From assembly GCA_964580655.1 (NCBI GenBank), contig CAZOMR010000027.1, positions 1 to 19,583 of the forward strand: a stretch of 19,583 nucleotides of DNA, given 5' to 3'. The translations under genes were made by a program, and so were the position numbers. Below are positions 1 through 7,530 of this stretch, piece by piece (positions within the stretch are counted from its first letter, which is position 1; every line of letters starts with the position of its first letter). This DNA is from CAZOMR01 sp964580655. GTDB lineage: Bacteria; RBG-13-61-14; CAZOMR01. The notes beneath the pieces were generated by a model that saw only the letters and a list, made by a program, of their open reading frames with translations, searched no databases and was not told the DNA's origin.

Positions 1-132
1 AAGGTGGTCTGCGAACCTTGACAAAATGTCTAGCCATGTGCTTTTTGACAATTACTTTGGTCGTTGATTTTTCGTCACTCACTCCCCGTTCGCTCTCCTC
101 GTCTTGATCTGTGGTCACTCCTTAATGCCCAT

Positions 133-202
133 CGGGACAGTAGAGATTTTCTCTCTTCTCGGACAAGCCTATTTGTAACCCAAAATTTTGGGGAATGTCC
201 CG
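133..202. repeat. Inverted repeat with a central palindrome
   Basis: The outer arms CGGGACA (133-139) and TGTCCCG (196-202) are perfect complements. Inside the right-hand part lies the 14-bp palindrome CCCAAAATTTTGGG (179-192). Together they could fold as a cruciform or RNA hairpin, be a leftover of a small mobile repeat, or be a protein-binding site. Nothing in the sequence decides between these. Confidence 0.45.
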
Positions 203-213
203 TAAATTCATGG

Positions 214-242
214 TTGACACTGAGGATGGCTGGTGTTAGCTT
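214..242 (+). promoter_or_regulatory. Possible sigma70 promoter for the phosphatase-purL-purQ operon
   Basis: TTGACA at 214-219 matches the -35 consensus exactly. After a 17-nt spacer comes TAGCTT (237-242), a poor -10 (three of six), preceded by TGT, which fits an extended -10. Transcription would start about 40 nt before the ATG at 289. The exact -35 and ideal spacing support it; the weak -10 keeps confidence low. Confidence 0.35.
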
Positions 243-288
243 AGCTCTTGAGATTTTTTCAGAGTAAAACCCGAAAGACCTGTAGAAG

Positions 289-924
289 ATGTCTTTGATT
301 TATTTAATCCGGCACGGGCAGACGGACTGGAATAGGGAGAAGATATTTCGCGGCCTTGCTGACCGGCCTCTCAGCGAGCACGGGAAGAGGGAAGCCCAGG
401 CAGTTGCCCGGTTTCTTGCGAAGGAGCGAATTCAGTTCATCTATGCCTCTCCTCTTAAGAGGGCGATTGAGACAGCCGAGCCGCTGGCCAGGGACAAGGG
501 CCGAAACGTGGAGGTTCTGAAAGGCGTGATAGACCTGGATTTCGGCGAGTGGTCAGGTATGCCGATGAAAGAGGTCAGGGACAGATACCCGGAGATATTC
601 GAGAATTTTATGAAAAGGCCGGAGAAGGCGGTCTTTCCGGCCGGTGAAACCCTGGATCAGGCCCAACAGCGGGCCATGGCCGCGATCCGTGAGGTAGCGG
701 AGAGGCATCCGGAAGAGACCATTGCAGTGGTCACGCATCGGGTGATCTGCAAGGTCGTCCTTCTTGGAATTCTCGGCCTGGGGGTCAGCCAATTCTGGAA
801 GATCAGCCAGGACACAGCCTGCATCAACCTGTTTGAATACAGGCCGGAGAGGGTTGTGATCCGTTACATCAATGAGTCATGCCATATAAGAAACCTTGAG
901 GGGCACAGCAGTCTGGATTTTTAG
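289..924 (+). CDS. Histidine phosphatase family protein (phosphoglycerate mutase / CobC-like)
   Basis: A 211-residue cytoplasmic phosphatase of the histidine phosphatase superfamily. The catalytic signature RHGQTDWN is at residues 8-15, where H9 is the phospho-accepting histidine. The second arginine region SPLKRAIETA is at 54-63, the DLDFGEWSGM segment at 82-91 is typical of cofactor-independent mutase-like and alpha-ribazole phosphatase relatives, and the second catalytic histidine is H150 in VVTHR. There is no signal peptide. The substrate cannot be read from sequence: alpha-ribazole-5'-phosphate (cobalamin pathway), a phosphosugar or another phosphomonoester are all possible. The ATG at 289 is preceded only by a weak AGAAG. 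The stop is 10 nt before the purL start, so it is probably co-transcribed with purL and purQ. Confidence 0.9.
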   Translation: MSLIYLIRHGQTDWNREKIFRGLADRPLSEHGKREAQAVARFLAKERIQFIYASPLKRAIETAEPLARDKGRNVEVLKGVIDLDFGEWSGMPMKEVRDRYPEIFENFMKRPEKAVFPAGETLDQAQQRAMAAIREVAERHPEETIAVVTHRVICKVVLLGILGLGVSQFWKISQDTACINLFEYRPERVVIRYINESCHIRNLEGHSSLDF

Positions 925-934
925 AGGGAGAGAG

Positions 935-3931
935 ATGGCCGACCGAATAGAAGTGAAATTCAAAACAGGGGTTAAGGATGCTCTTGGCGAGAGTGTCTGC
1001 GCAACGATCGAGAGAGACCTCCAGATAAAACTCCAGCGTGTCCAGACCGTGGATGTATTCACCCTGGACAAGGACTTAAGCAAAGAGCAGGTTGAACTCT
1101 GCCGCGTGGAACTATTCACCGATCCACTGACACAATACTCACGGGTCAATTCCCCGATTGCCGAGGATTTTGACTGGATAATCGAAATCGGGTTCCTGCC
1201 CGGTGTCACGGATAATGTGGGCCGAACAAGCAAGGAAGGAATCAAGGACCTCTTGAAGATAGAGTTCGCCGAGGGCGAGGCCGTGTATTTCTCAAGGCAA
1301 TACCTTCTGAGCGGAAAGCTCGCGCGGAAAGGGGTTGAGCGGATTGCCGGTTATCTTCACAATCCTTTAATCGAGCGCTCTTTTATCAAGAGCCATGCTG
1401 AATTCAAGCATGCCCGCGGAATACACGCGCCTGTGCCCAGGGTTAAATTGCCGGTCTCGGACAGGGTGGATGAGGTGAACCTTGAGGTGAGCGATGATGA
1501 GCTGATTCGCCTGGGCAAGGAAGGAATACTGGATCATGTTGAGCCGGATGGCGCGGAGATTCGACGCGGACCACTGGCCCTGGACCTGGAGGCTTTGTAT
1601 ATTATCCGGGACCACTTTCGGGCAAAAGGCAGGAACCCCACTGATGTGGAGGTAGAGAGCATTGCGCAGACATGGTCCGAGCACTGCAAGCATACCATCT
1701 TCGCGGCCCAGCTTGACGAGATCAACTCCGTCTACCGCTCCCATATCAAGGATGCGACCGGGAAGATCCGGGCCCGGCTCGGAAAGGATGACTGGTGTCT
1801 GTCCGTGTTCACGGACAACTCAGGGGTGATCCGTTTTACCGAGGGATGGGACCTCTGTTACAAGGTGGAGACGCACAATTCGCCATCCGCCCTGGACCCT
1901 TACGGAGGAGCCATCACCGGCATAGTGGGCGTGAACCGCGATCCCATGGGAACAGGCCAGGGGGCCAGGCTGGTGATCAATATCTACGGCTTTTGCTTTG
2001 GTGATCCATATTACAAGGGTGAACTGCCCTACCGGGGCCGGGACAGGGCGAGACCGATTCTGCATCCAAGGGCTATATTTGAGGGAGTGCGCCGAGGCGT
2101 GGAGCACGGCGGAAACAAGTCAGGCATTCCCACTCCCTGGGGATTCCTTATTTTTGATGAGCGGTATATGGGCAAGCCACTGGTATATGTCGGCACGGTC
2201 GGGCTTTTGCCCGCGGAGATCAACGGCAGACCTTCATATTCCAAAAAGGCCCAGGCAGGCGACTACATTGTCATGGCCGGAGGCCGCGTGGGAAAGGATG
2301 GCATCCACGGTGCTACATTTTCATCAGAGAGCCTGCACGAGGGAAGCCCTGCGGCCGCAGTCCAGATAGGAGACCCCATAACGCAGAAGAAGATGCATGA
2401 TGCACAGATAGAGGCCAGGGACCGCGGCCTGTATAACAGCTTGACCGACAACGGCGCTGGAGGGCTGTCCTGCTCGGTCGGAGAGATGGCTAGGGAGTGC
2501 GGCGGGTGTGAGGTTGACCTGGAGAAGGTGCCGATCAAGTATTCAGGGCTTCTGCCATCTGAAACCTGGATAAGCGAATCGCAGGAGCGCATGACATATT
2601 CCGTGCCACCTGAAAACCTGGCCGAGTTCCTGGCACTGATGCAGACCCGGGATGTCGAGGCCACGGTGATAGGCCGCTTCAATGACTCAGGACTCTGCAA
2701 GGTGTATCTGCACGGCAAGACCATCATGGATGTTGACCTTGAGTTTCTACATGAGGGACTGCCACAGCGCAAGCTCAAATCAAAATGGAAAACTCCCAGA
2801 CTGCCTTTACCGCGTCTTCCGAAGACCGGGGACATGACTCAAATCCTTTACCACATGGCCGGTCGGCTAAACATTTGTTCCAAGGAATATGTGGTGCGGC
2901 AGTTTGATCACGAGGTCCAGGGAGGCTCCGTAATCAAGCCGCTTATAGGGGTCAATGATGATGTGCATTCGGATGCCGTGGTGATAAGACCCCTTTTGGA
3001 AAGCCTTGCAGGTGTCGCGATGAGCTGTGGAGTCCTGCCATGGTACGGGGATATAGACCCCTATGCCATGGCATCCTGCGGGATTGATACCGCTTTACGA
3101 AATGTGGTTGCAGTAGGCGCAGACCCCGACCGCATCGCACTGCTCGACAACTTCTGCTGGTGCTCCTCGGATGAGCCGGAAAGACTCGGCCAGCTCCGCC
3201 GCGCTACACTGGCATGTTACGAGACCGCGCTTGCCTACCGGACTCCGTTTATTTCCGGCAAGGACAGCATGTATAATGACTTCAAGGGATTCGATGGAAA
3301 GAACAACCCTGTCAAAATCTCTGTCCCGCCAACCCTCTTAATCTCCAGCCTGGGCAAGGTGAATGACATCCGCAAGTGCGTGAGCCTGGATGCAAAGTCC
3401 CCCGGAGACCTGGTTTATGTCCTGGGCGAGACAAGAGATGAATGTGGCGGGAGCGAGTATTTTGCCTATCTGGGCGAGAAGGAGTGCGGCTCCCGGATGT
3501 GGGGAATGAAGGTGCCGAGGGTGGATACGGGTTCCGCGCTCATGCGATACCGGAAGATACACCGGGCCATCGAGGATGGTGTTCTGGCTTCATGCCATGC
3601 AGTAGGCATGGGGGGACTGGGAATGGGTTTTGCCAGGATAGCCATGGCCGGGGACATGGGCCTGGACCTGGATTTGAGCAAGGTGCCGAAAGCGGGGAAG
3701 CTTAGGCGGGACAAGATATTGTTTTCTGAAAGCCAAAGCCGGTTCGTGGTCACCGTGTCGCCTGATGATCAAAAGCGGTTCGAGGATATAATGTCAGGCG
3801 ATGTGTTTGCACTTGTGGGGAGGGTGATCGAGGACAGGTATCTTGTCGTCAAGGATGCACGGGATAAGCTGGTGCTCCGGGCGGATGTCCGGGAATTGAG
3901 TTCCCGCTACAAAAAGACACTGGGGTGGTAG
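935..3931 (+). CDS. purL: Phosphoribosylformylglycinamidine synthase, PurS-PurL fusion
   Basis: A 998-residue synthase subunit of FGAM synthase, which converts FGAR, glutamine and ATP to FGAM in de novo purine synthesis; PurQ supplies the ammonia. I start at the ATG at 935, behind the purine-rich AGAGGGAGAG, rather than at an in-frame ATG 39 nt upstream that lies inside the previous gene. Residues 1 to about 155 form a PurS-like region, apparently two tandem halves (1-75 and 80-155, each ending in a D/N-P-L motif). PurL motifs follow: TWSEHCKH (246-253), KVETHNSPSALDPYGGA (310-326) and the glycine-rich segment around GKDGIHGATFSS (453-464). A second, AIRS-like half contains GKDSMYND. A plain small PurL is about 740 residues, and the classical single-chain enzyme of about 1300 also carries the glutaminase domain, which is absent here. 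purQ begins 2 nt after the stop. Confidence 0.96.
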   Translation: MADRIEVKFKTGVKDALGESVCATIERDLQIKLQRVQTVDVFTLDKDLSKEQVELCRVELFTDPLTQYSRVNSPIAEDFDWIIEIGFLPGVTDNVGRTSKEGIKDLLKIEFAEGEAVYFSRQYLLSGKLARKGVERIAGYLHNPLIERSFIKSHAEFKHARGIHAPVPRVKLPVSDRVDEVNLEVSDDELIRLGKEGILDHVEPDGAEIRRGPLALDLEALYIIRDHFRAKGRNPTDVEVESIAQTWSEHCKHTIFAAQLDEINSVYRSHIKDATGKIRARLGKDDWCLSVFTDNSGVIRFTEGWDLCYKVETHNSPSALDPYGGAITGIVGVNRDPMGTGQGARLVINIYGFCFGDPYYKGELPYRGRDRARPILHPRAIFEGVRRGVEHGGNKSGIPTPWGFLIFDERYMGKPLVYVGTVGLLPAEINGRPSYSKKAQAGDYIVMAGGRVGKDGIHGATFSSESLHEGSPAAAVQIGDPITQKKMHDAQIEARDRGLYNSLTDNGAGGLSCSVGEMARECGGCEVDLEKVPIKYSGLLPSETWISESQERMTYSVPPENLAEFLALMQTRDVEATVIGRFNDSGLCKVYLHGKTIMDVDLEFLHEGLPQRKLKSKWKTPRLPLPRLPKTGDMTQILYHMAGRLNICSKEYVVRQFDHEVQGGSVIKPLIGVNDDVHSDAVVIRPLLESLAGVAMSCGVLPWYGDIDPYAMASCGIDTALRNVVAVGADPDRIALLDNFCWCSSDEPERLGQLRRATLACYETALAYRTPFISGKDSMYNDFKGFDGKNNPVKISVPPTLLISSLGKVNDIRKCVSLDAKSPGDLVYVLGETRDECGGSEYFAYLGEKECGSRMWGMKVPRVDTGSALMRYRKIHRAIEDGVLASCHAVGMGGLGMGFARIAMAGDMGLDLDLSKVPKAGKLRRDKILFSESQSRFVVTVSPDDQKRFEDIMSGDVFALVGRVIEDRYLVVKDARDKLVLRADVRELSSRYKKTLGW

Positions 3932-3933
3932 AG

Positions 3934-4740
3934 ATGGCAGTGCCGAGAGTATTGGTAATGACCGGCTACGGGATCAACTGTGATTTCGAGACCGAGTTCG
4001 CGTTCAACCTGGCTGGCGGGCGTGCCGAGCGGGTTCATGTCAATGATTTAATCAGCGGTGCGAAAAAGCTCGGCGACTATCAGATACTTGTTTTCCCAGG
4101 AGGCTTCTCATTCGGGGATGACATTGCGTCTGGCAAGGTCTTGGCCGTGCGGAACAAGACCAACCTGGGGGACGAGATAGGGCGGTTTGTAGATGACGGG
4201 AATTTGATCCTGGGCATTTGCAATGGCTTCCAGGTCATGGCCAAGTATGGCCTGCTGGCTGACCCGAGTGGTGATTACCGGACTCAGCGGGTGACAGTGA
4301 CCTACAATGATTCAAACAGATTTGAGGATCGCTGGGTGTATCTCAAGCGTGAGAGCAACAAGTGCATCTGGACTGAAGGGGTGGATGAAATTTACCTCCC
4401 GGTGGCTCATGGGGAGGGAAAGTTCTTTGCACCCGAGGATGTAGTCAGCGCGATAGAGAATAATGACCAGGTGGGGTACAGGTATTCCCGGGCGGAATTC
4501 TCGCAGGCTCTTGGAGAGTATCCGCTTAATCCGAACGGGTCTGTGAATGACATTGCAGGGATATGCGATCCGAGCGGGAGACTCTTCGGGATGATGCCGC
4601 ATCCGGAGAGATTCCTCCAATTCACCAACCATCCACGCTGGACCCGGATCAAGGATGAACTCAGGCGGAAAGGAAAACCCCTGCCGGATGAAGGGGATGG
4701 CCTGCGCATCTTCAAAAACGGAGTCCGCTATTTTCAATAA
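3934..4740 (+). CDS. purQ: Phosphoribosylformylglycinamidine synthase glutaminase subunit PurQ
   Basis: A 268-residue class I glutamine amidotransferase that hydrolyses glutamine and passes ammonia to PurL. The nucleophile is C96 in GICNGFQV, and the His-Glu pair is H223/E225 in MMPHPERF. The N-terminus VLVMTGYGINCDFET and the PGGFSFGDD loop (55-63) are typical of PurQ. It is longer than Bacillus PurQ (about 227 residues), in line with the longer form I associate with delta-proteobacteria. The ATG at 3934 follows the purL stop by 2 nt with GGGGTGG as ribosome binding site; an in-frame GTG at 3925 inside purL is less likely. The tight spacing suggests translational coupling and matched stoichiometry with PurSL. 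Confidence 0.96.
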   Translation: MAVPRVLVMTGYGINCDFETEFAFNLAGGRAERVHVNDLISGAKKLGDYQILVFPGGFSFGDDIASGKVLAVRNKTNLGDEIGRFVDDGNLILGICNGFQVMAKYGLLADPSGDYRTQRVTVTYNDSNRFEDRWVYLKRESNKCIWTEGVDEIYLPVAHGEGKFFAPEDVVSAIENNDQVGYRYSRAEFSQALGEYPLNPNGSVNDIAGICDPSGRLFGMMPHPERFLQFTNHPRWTRIKDELRRKGKPLPDEGDGLRIFKNGVRYFQ

Positions 4741-4741
4741 A

Positions 4742-4845
4742 CCCGAAAAATGCAGTTGTAGGGGCAGGGCTTGCCCTGCCCAAATCGGGCTAAATGATCA
4801 TGATGACATATGAAAATGCAATGCAGTTGAACTGCATTTTTCGGG
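4742..4845. repeat. Compound inverted-repeat element between purQ and the CNNM gene
   Basis: Perfect 16-bp outer arms CCCGAAAAATGCAGTT (4742-4757) and AACTGCATTTTTCGGG (4830-4845) bound a 104-bp segment. Inside is a GC-rich hairpin, GGGCAGGGC (4762-4770), TT, GCCCTGCCC (4773-4781). The right end carries a further palindrome whose arms are 4820-4828 and 4830-4838. The nested symmetry starts 2 bp after the purQ stop and resembles a REP- or MITE-like non-coding element. No transposase is nearby. Confidence 0.6.
4820..4841 (+). terminator. Candidate terminator after purQ
   Basis: Arms AATGCAGTT (4820-4828) and AACTGCATT (4830-4838) flank a single G and run into five Ts (4837-4841). On the + strand this resembles a rho-independent terminator for the purine operon, although in RNA the loop must open to at least three bases and the stem is not GC-rich. 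It also forms the right end of the larger inverted repeat, so termination may be a secondary role. Confidence 0.4.
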
Positions 4846-4885
4846 ATAAAACATGATTCACGAGATCAAGGCCATAGGGCATATA

Positions 4886-4909
4886 AAAATAGGGACAGTT
4901 ACCTATTTT
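4886..4909 (-). terminator. AT-rich hairpin, possible terminator of the leftward operon
   Basis: AAAATAGG (4886-4893) and CCTATTTT (4902-4909) are perfect 8-bp complements around an 8-nt loop. Read on the minus strand the stem runs into a T tract (the A run at 4885-4889), about 50 nt beyond the stop of the last gene of the hsp20-lon operon. The low GC content makes it a weak terminator; it may instead be a mobile repeat remnant. Confidence 0.4.
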
Positions 4910-4927
4910 GCTACTTCTATATTTTCC

Positions 4928-4957
4928 CTTTGCGCTCTCTGCGTTCTCTGCGGTGAG
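4928..4957. repeat. 9-nt-phased repeat abutting the CNNM stop codon
   Basis: Three imperfect 9-nt units (CTTTGCGCT, CTCTGCGTT, CTCTGCGGT) occupy 4928-4954, and the similarity ends exactly at the stop codon of the leftward CNNM gene (4958-4960). The phase is a multiple of three, so an overlapping frame reads as a Leu-Cys-rich peptide, which explains short spurious frames here. From memory, sequences of this form recur in intergenic DNA of environmental bacteria; I could not check that. Confidence 0.5.
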
Positions 4958-6232
4958 CTATTCCTGCGGAATTTTCTCCGTCTCTATCCTGGGAACTCTG
5001 CTTACCAGCACCTCTTCTATTCCGCGGGGGTTTGCCTTGCGCACTAGAAAGGTCAGGTCCTGGTACCGGAGCACCTCTCCGGTTCGGGGAATGTGGTGCA
5101 GGCGGGATAGTAATAGTCCCCCCAGTGTCTCGTAATCCTCGTCTTCGGGAAGGTTCAGGCCCAGGTTCTCGTTAATGCTGTCAATTTCCATCCGGGCCTG
5201 GATGAGCCAGCGATTAGGGCCCAGGGTGCGAAATAGTCGCGGCACCTCATCATGTTCATCCTCGATCTCTCCCACTATCTCCTCAAGTATGTCCTCTATT
5301 GTGATGATTCCTACACAGCCGCCGTATTCATCCACCACGCTGGCCATTGCGAAGTTTTCCTTTTGCATCCGTAAAAGCAGGTCATCCACAGGCATGGTCT
5401 CAGGGACATAGACAACTCCTCTCACCAGTGACTTGATGGTTGCCGCCTCATCAGGAAGGTTGATGAGATCAAAGGTGTGCAGTACTCCGACCACATCATC
5501 TACACGCTCGCGGTAGACAGGGTAACGGGAGTAGGGAAGGGCGCGGACACTCTTCTTGACCTCGCTCACCGTGGCCGACTCCTTGAAGGCCTGGACCTCT
5601 ATAAGAGGGATCATCACTTCCTTTACTGTGCTCTCGAAGAAACGGAAGACCCTGCGGATCATCTTATGCTCTGGCTTCTTCTCGAACTTCTGCAAGGGTG
5701 AACTTGTAAGCAGGAATTGTAGTTGTTCGCGTGTGAAAAATGGATTGGTCTTTTCCCTCCCGGCTCGCAGTATGAACATCAATAGATCAGCCATTCCGAT
5801 GAGTGTGATGAGTATAGGGTAGAAGATGTATGAAAAAAACTTAAGGAGCGGCAGAACCCTGGGCGCTATCCTGTCCGCGAAATGCTGGAATATAACCTTC
5901 GGAATCATCTCTCCGAAGATCAACAGCATGGGGGACATGATGAGCAGGGTATAGAGTTCGCCTGCTTCCCCGAAGCGGTGGCGCAGGTATAGGGTAACCA
6001 GGGAGGTGCTTACGACCACGGACAGGTCTGTGCCGATCAGGGCTGTGCCCAGCAGGCGCTGGGGTTTTTGCCGGAAGTCCTCTACCATGCGCTCCAGGCG
6101 GATTCCGAGGTTTGTGCGCTTGAGGAGCAGGGCCTTGTTAGAGGCCACCACTGCGATCTCGGAGCCTGAAAAGAAGGCCTCGCTGATCAGCGCGAAGAGC
6201 ACCACAAAGAGAAGAGCGCCCAGGCCGATCAT
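4958..6232 (-). CDS. CNNM/CorC-type membrane protein with CBS domains (second paralogue)
   Basis: A 424-residue inner-membrane protein of the HlyC/CorC (CNNM, DUF21) family, whose characterised members act in Mg2+ or Co2+ transport; the haemolysin label is historical. Membrane segments lie at about 3-27, 60-84, 95-112 and 126-156 in the DUF21 domain, with the FFSGSE motif at 20-25 and FGEMIPK at 106-112. A CBS pair covers about 205-321 (ending TIEDILEEIVGE) and a CorC_HlyC domain about 333-412. Where the neighbouring paralogue has GNESVN, this one has GTDLSV (67-72), losing both asparagines. Its ATG overlaps the stop of the upstream paralogue in an ATGA, so the two are probably translationally coupled and may form a heteromer. 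The transported ion is unproven. Confidence 0.88.
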   Translation of the reverse strand: MIGLGALLFVVLFALISEAFFSGSEIAVVASNKALLLKRTNLGIRLERMVEDFRQKPQRLLGTALIGTDLSVVVSTSLVTLYLRHRFGEAGELYTLLIMSPMLLIFGEMIPKVIFQHFADRIAPRVLPLLKFFSYIFYPILITLIGMADLLMFILRAGREKTNPFFTREQLQFLLTSSPLQKFEKKPEHKMIRRVFRFFESTVKEVMIPLIEVQAFKESATVSEVKKSVRALPYSRYPVYRERVDDVVGVLHTFDLINLPDEAATIKSLVRGVVYVPETMPVDDLLLRMQKENFAMASVVDEYGGCVGIITIEDILEEIVGEIEDEHDEVPRLFRTLGPNRWLIQARMEIDSINENLGLNLPEDEDYETLGGLLLSRLHHIPRTGEVLRYQDLTFLVRKANPRGIEEVLVSRVPRIETEKIPQE

Positions 6233-7530
6233 TGCCGCGACTCCTTTTCGATCAGGACGCGATGGATACGCATGCCTTGTATCTCTTCCACGGTGAACCG
6301 GAATCCATCCCTTGAAATCGCATCACCCTTCGCGGGCATGCGGCCGAAATGAAAGAGCAGGTATCCGCCCAGGGTGCGAACCTCGGGAGCGGTCAGCTTA
6401 TGATGAAGTTTTTCCTGGAAGGAATTCAAATTTATCCTGCCCAGGGCCTCCCATTTGTTTTCACCAATTTCCCGCACCTTATCCTCTTCCTGCCCCTCCG
6501 CTCGGGATTCACCGAATATTTCCTCAAGAACATCCTCCATGGTTACCAGGCCAGCGATTTCGCCGAATTCATTCACCACCATGGCCAGATGACTGCGCCG
6601 GTTTTGAAAGTCCTTTAGCAGTTCATTAATTGGCTTTTGCCGGGGAATGAAATACGGTTTATGAAGGAATGATGCGATATTTGAATCGGGTTGAGTCTCA
6701 ATGCGGAGCAGGTCCTTGGCGCTGAGGATTCCCATTATATTGTCCGGATCATCCTGGTACATGGGCACGCGGGAGAAGCCGCGCTCTTTCACTTTGGCAA
6801 TGATCTCTGAAAGAGGCATATCCAGAGGAAGGCGGAAGATGTCTCGGGACAGGGTCATGACATCGCTCACTCTGAGGTCGCTGAAATCGAAGATGTTGTG
6901 TAGAAGGGTTTGCTCGGTCAGATCAAGCACCCCTTCCTCTTTCCCTATATCCAGCAGGCTGAGCAGGTCCTCGTCGGTTATCCCTTCCAGGTCCTCATTC
7001 GGGTTGATCCCGAACATACGGAGAATTTTGTCCGTCAGGATCCTGAATATGAACCGGACAGGATAAAAGAGCCTGAAGAAGAAGTAGAGCGGAAGCGCGG
7101 CCAGGGATGTGAAGCCACGCGCAAATTTGACTCCTGCGGTCTTCGGAAGTATCTCGCCGAAGGTAAACAACAACAGGGTTGTGGTGACTATACTTATGAG
7201 GCTTACCCAGTTAGCCGGGTCACCTGCTGGAAGCAGATGCCGGTAGGTTGCCCTGTCAAGGAATATCCCTGCATAGACCGATGCGATCATGATCGAGATG
7301 AGGATGTTCACGGACTCATTGCCAATGAGAATAGTGATGATCAGCTTGCGCGGGTATTCCACGAGCCTGCGAAGAACGCGGGCAAGCGATCCCTGCTCAT
7401 CCTTCATCTGTTTCAGATGGAATTCGTCCAGAGAGAAAAAGGCCGCCTCAGACCCGGCGAAGAAAGCCGCAAGCCCGATCAGAATAACGATTGCGACAAG
7501 ACGGAGTATGAGTTCGGTGTCGAGGATCAT
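6229..7530 (-). CDS. CNNM/CorC-type membrane protein with CBS domains (first paralogue)
   Basis: A 433-residue member of the same family as its downstream neighbour. The DUF21 transmembrane domain has hydrophobic stretches at about 8-33, 62-90, 108-127 and 141-165, with motifs FFAGSE (23-28), GNESVN (70-75) and FGEILPK (124-130) that correspond to conserved polar residues in the membrane core of CorB/CNNM proteins. A CBS pair lies at about 222-340, ending in TMEDVLEEIFGE, followed by an acidic linker and a CorC_HlyC domain at about 354-430. The start overlaps the thiL stop in an ATGA. Divalent cation (Mg2+) export or homeostasis is the likely role by family; membership of an hsp20-lon-thiL operon is unusual but does not change the call. 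Confidence 0.9.
   Translation of the reverse strand: MILDTELILRLVAIVILIGLAAFFAGSEAAFFSLDEFHLKQMKDEQGSLARVLRRLVEYPRKLIITILIGNESVNILISIMIASVYAGIFLDRATYRHLLPAGDPANWVSLISIVTTTLLLFTFGEILPKTAGVKFARGFTSLAALPLYFFFRLFYPVRFIFRILTDKILRMFGINPNEDLEGITDEDLLSLLDIGKEEGVLDLTEQTLLHNIFDFSDLRVSDVMTLSRDIFRLPLDMPLSEIIAKVKERGFSRVPMYQDDPDNIMGILSAKDLLRIETQPDSNIASFLHKPYFIPRQKPINELLKDFQNRRSHLAMVVNEFGEIAGLVTMEDVLEEIFGESRAEGQEEDKVREIGENKWEALGRINLNSFQEKLHHKLTAPEVRTLGGYLLFHFGRMPAKGDAISRDGFRFTVEEIQGMRIHRVLIEKESRQ

Larger units (their letters stand above)
1..288. other. Non-coding leader upstream of the histidine phosphatase gene
   Basis: I find no convincing gene in these 288 bases. A 67-codon open frame at 64-267 has no ribosome binding site and no family resemblance that I recognise, so I treat it as chance. 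The stretch holds three TTGACA hexamers (18-23, 45-50 and 214-219), a perfect 14-bp palindrome CCCAAAATTTTGGG at 179-192, and a 7-bp inverted repeat CGGGACA/TGTCCCG at 133-139 and 196-202. The left end may belong to the tail or spacer of a gene outside the window. Confidence 0.6.

Noticed and set aside
64..267. 67-codon open frame in the left leader
   Set aside because: No ribosome binding site, no recognisable domain, and it spans the palindromes; best explained as chance.
2263..2835. 190-codon antisense frame within purL
   Set aside because: It lies wholly opposite a strongly conserved PurL coding region and its composition is that of a shadow frame.
935..4740. Frameshifted single-chain purL split into two genes
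   Set aside because: purQ has its own ribosome binding site and start after the purL stop, and both proteins are complete at normal subunit boundaries.
4928..4957. Possible CRISPR repeat
   Set aside because: Units are 9 nt, contiguous and imperfect, without spacers; no cas gene is present.
4853..5135. Short Leu-Cys- and Ser-rich frames at the CNNM 3' end
   Set aside because: They translate the 9-nt-phased repeat and the reverse of the CNNM end. This kind of peptide is a repeat artefact.
4958..7530. Haemolysin (virulence) function for the two HlyC/CorC-like genes
   Set aside because: The name is historical; DUF21, CBS and CorC_HlyC domains point to cation homeostasis, and no toxin features are visible.
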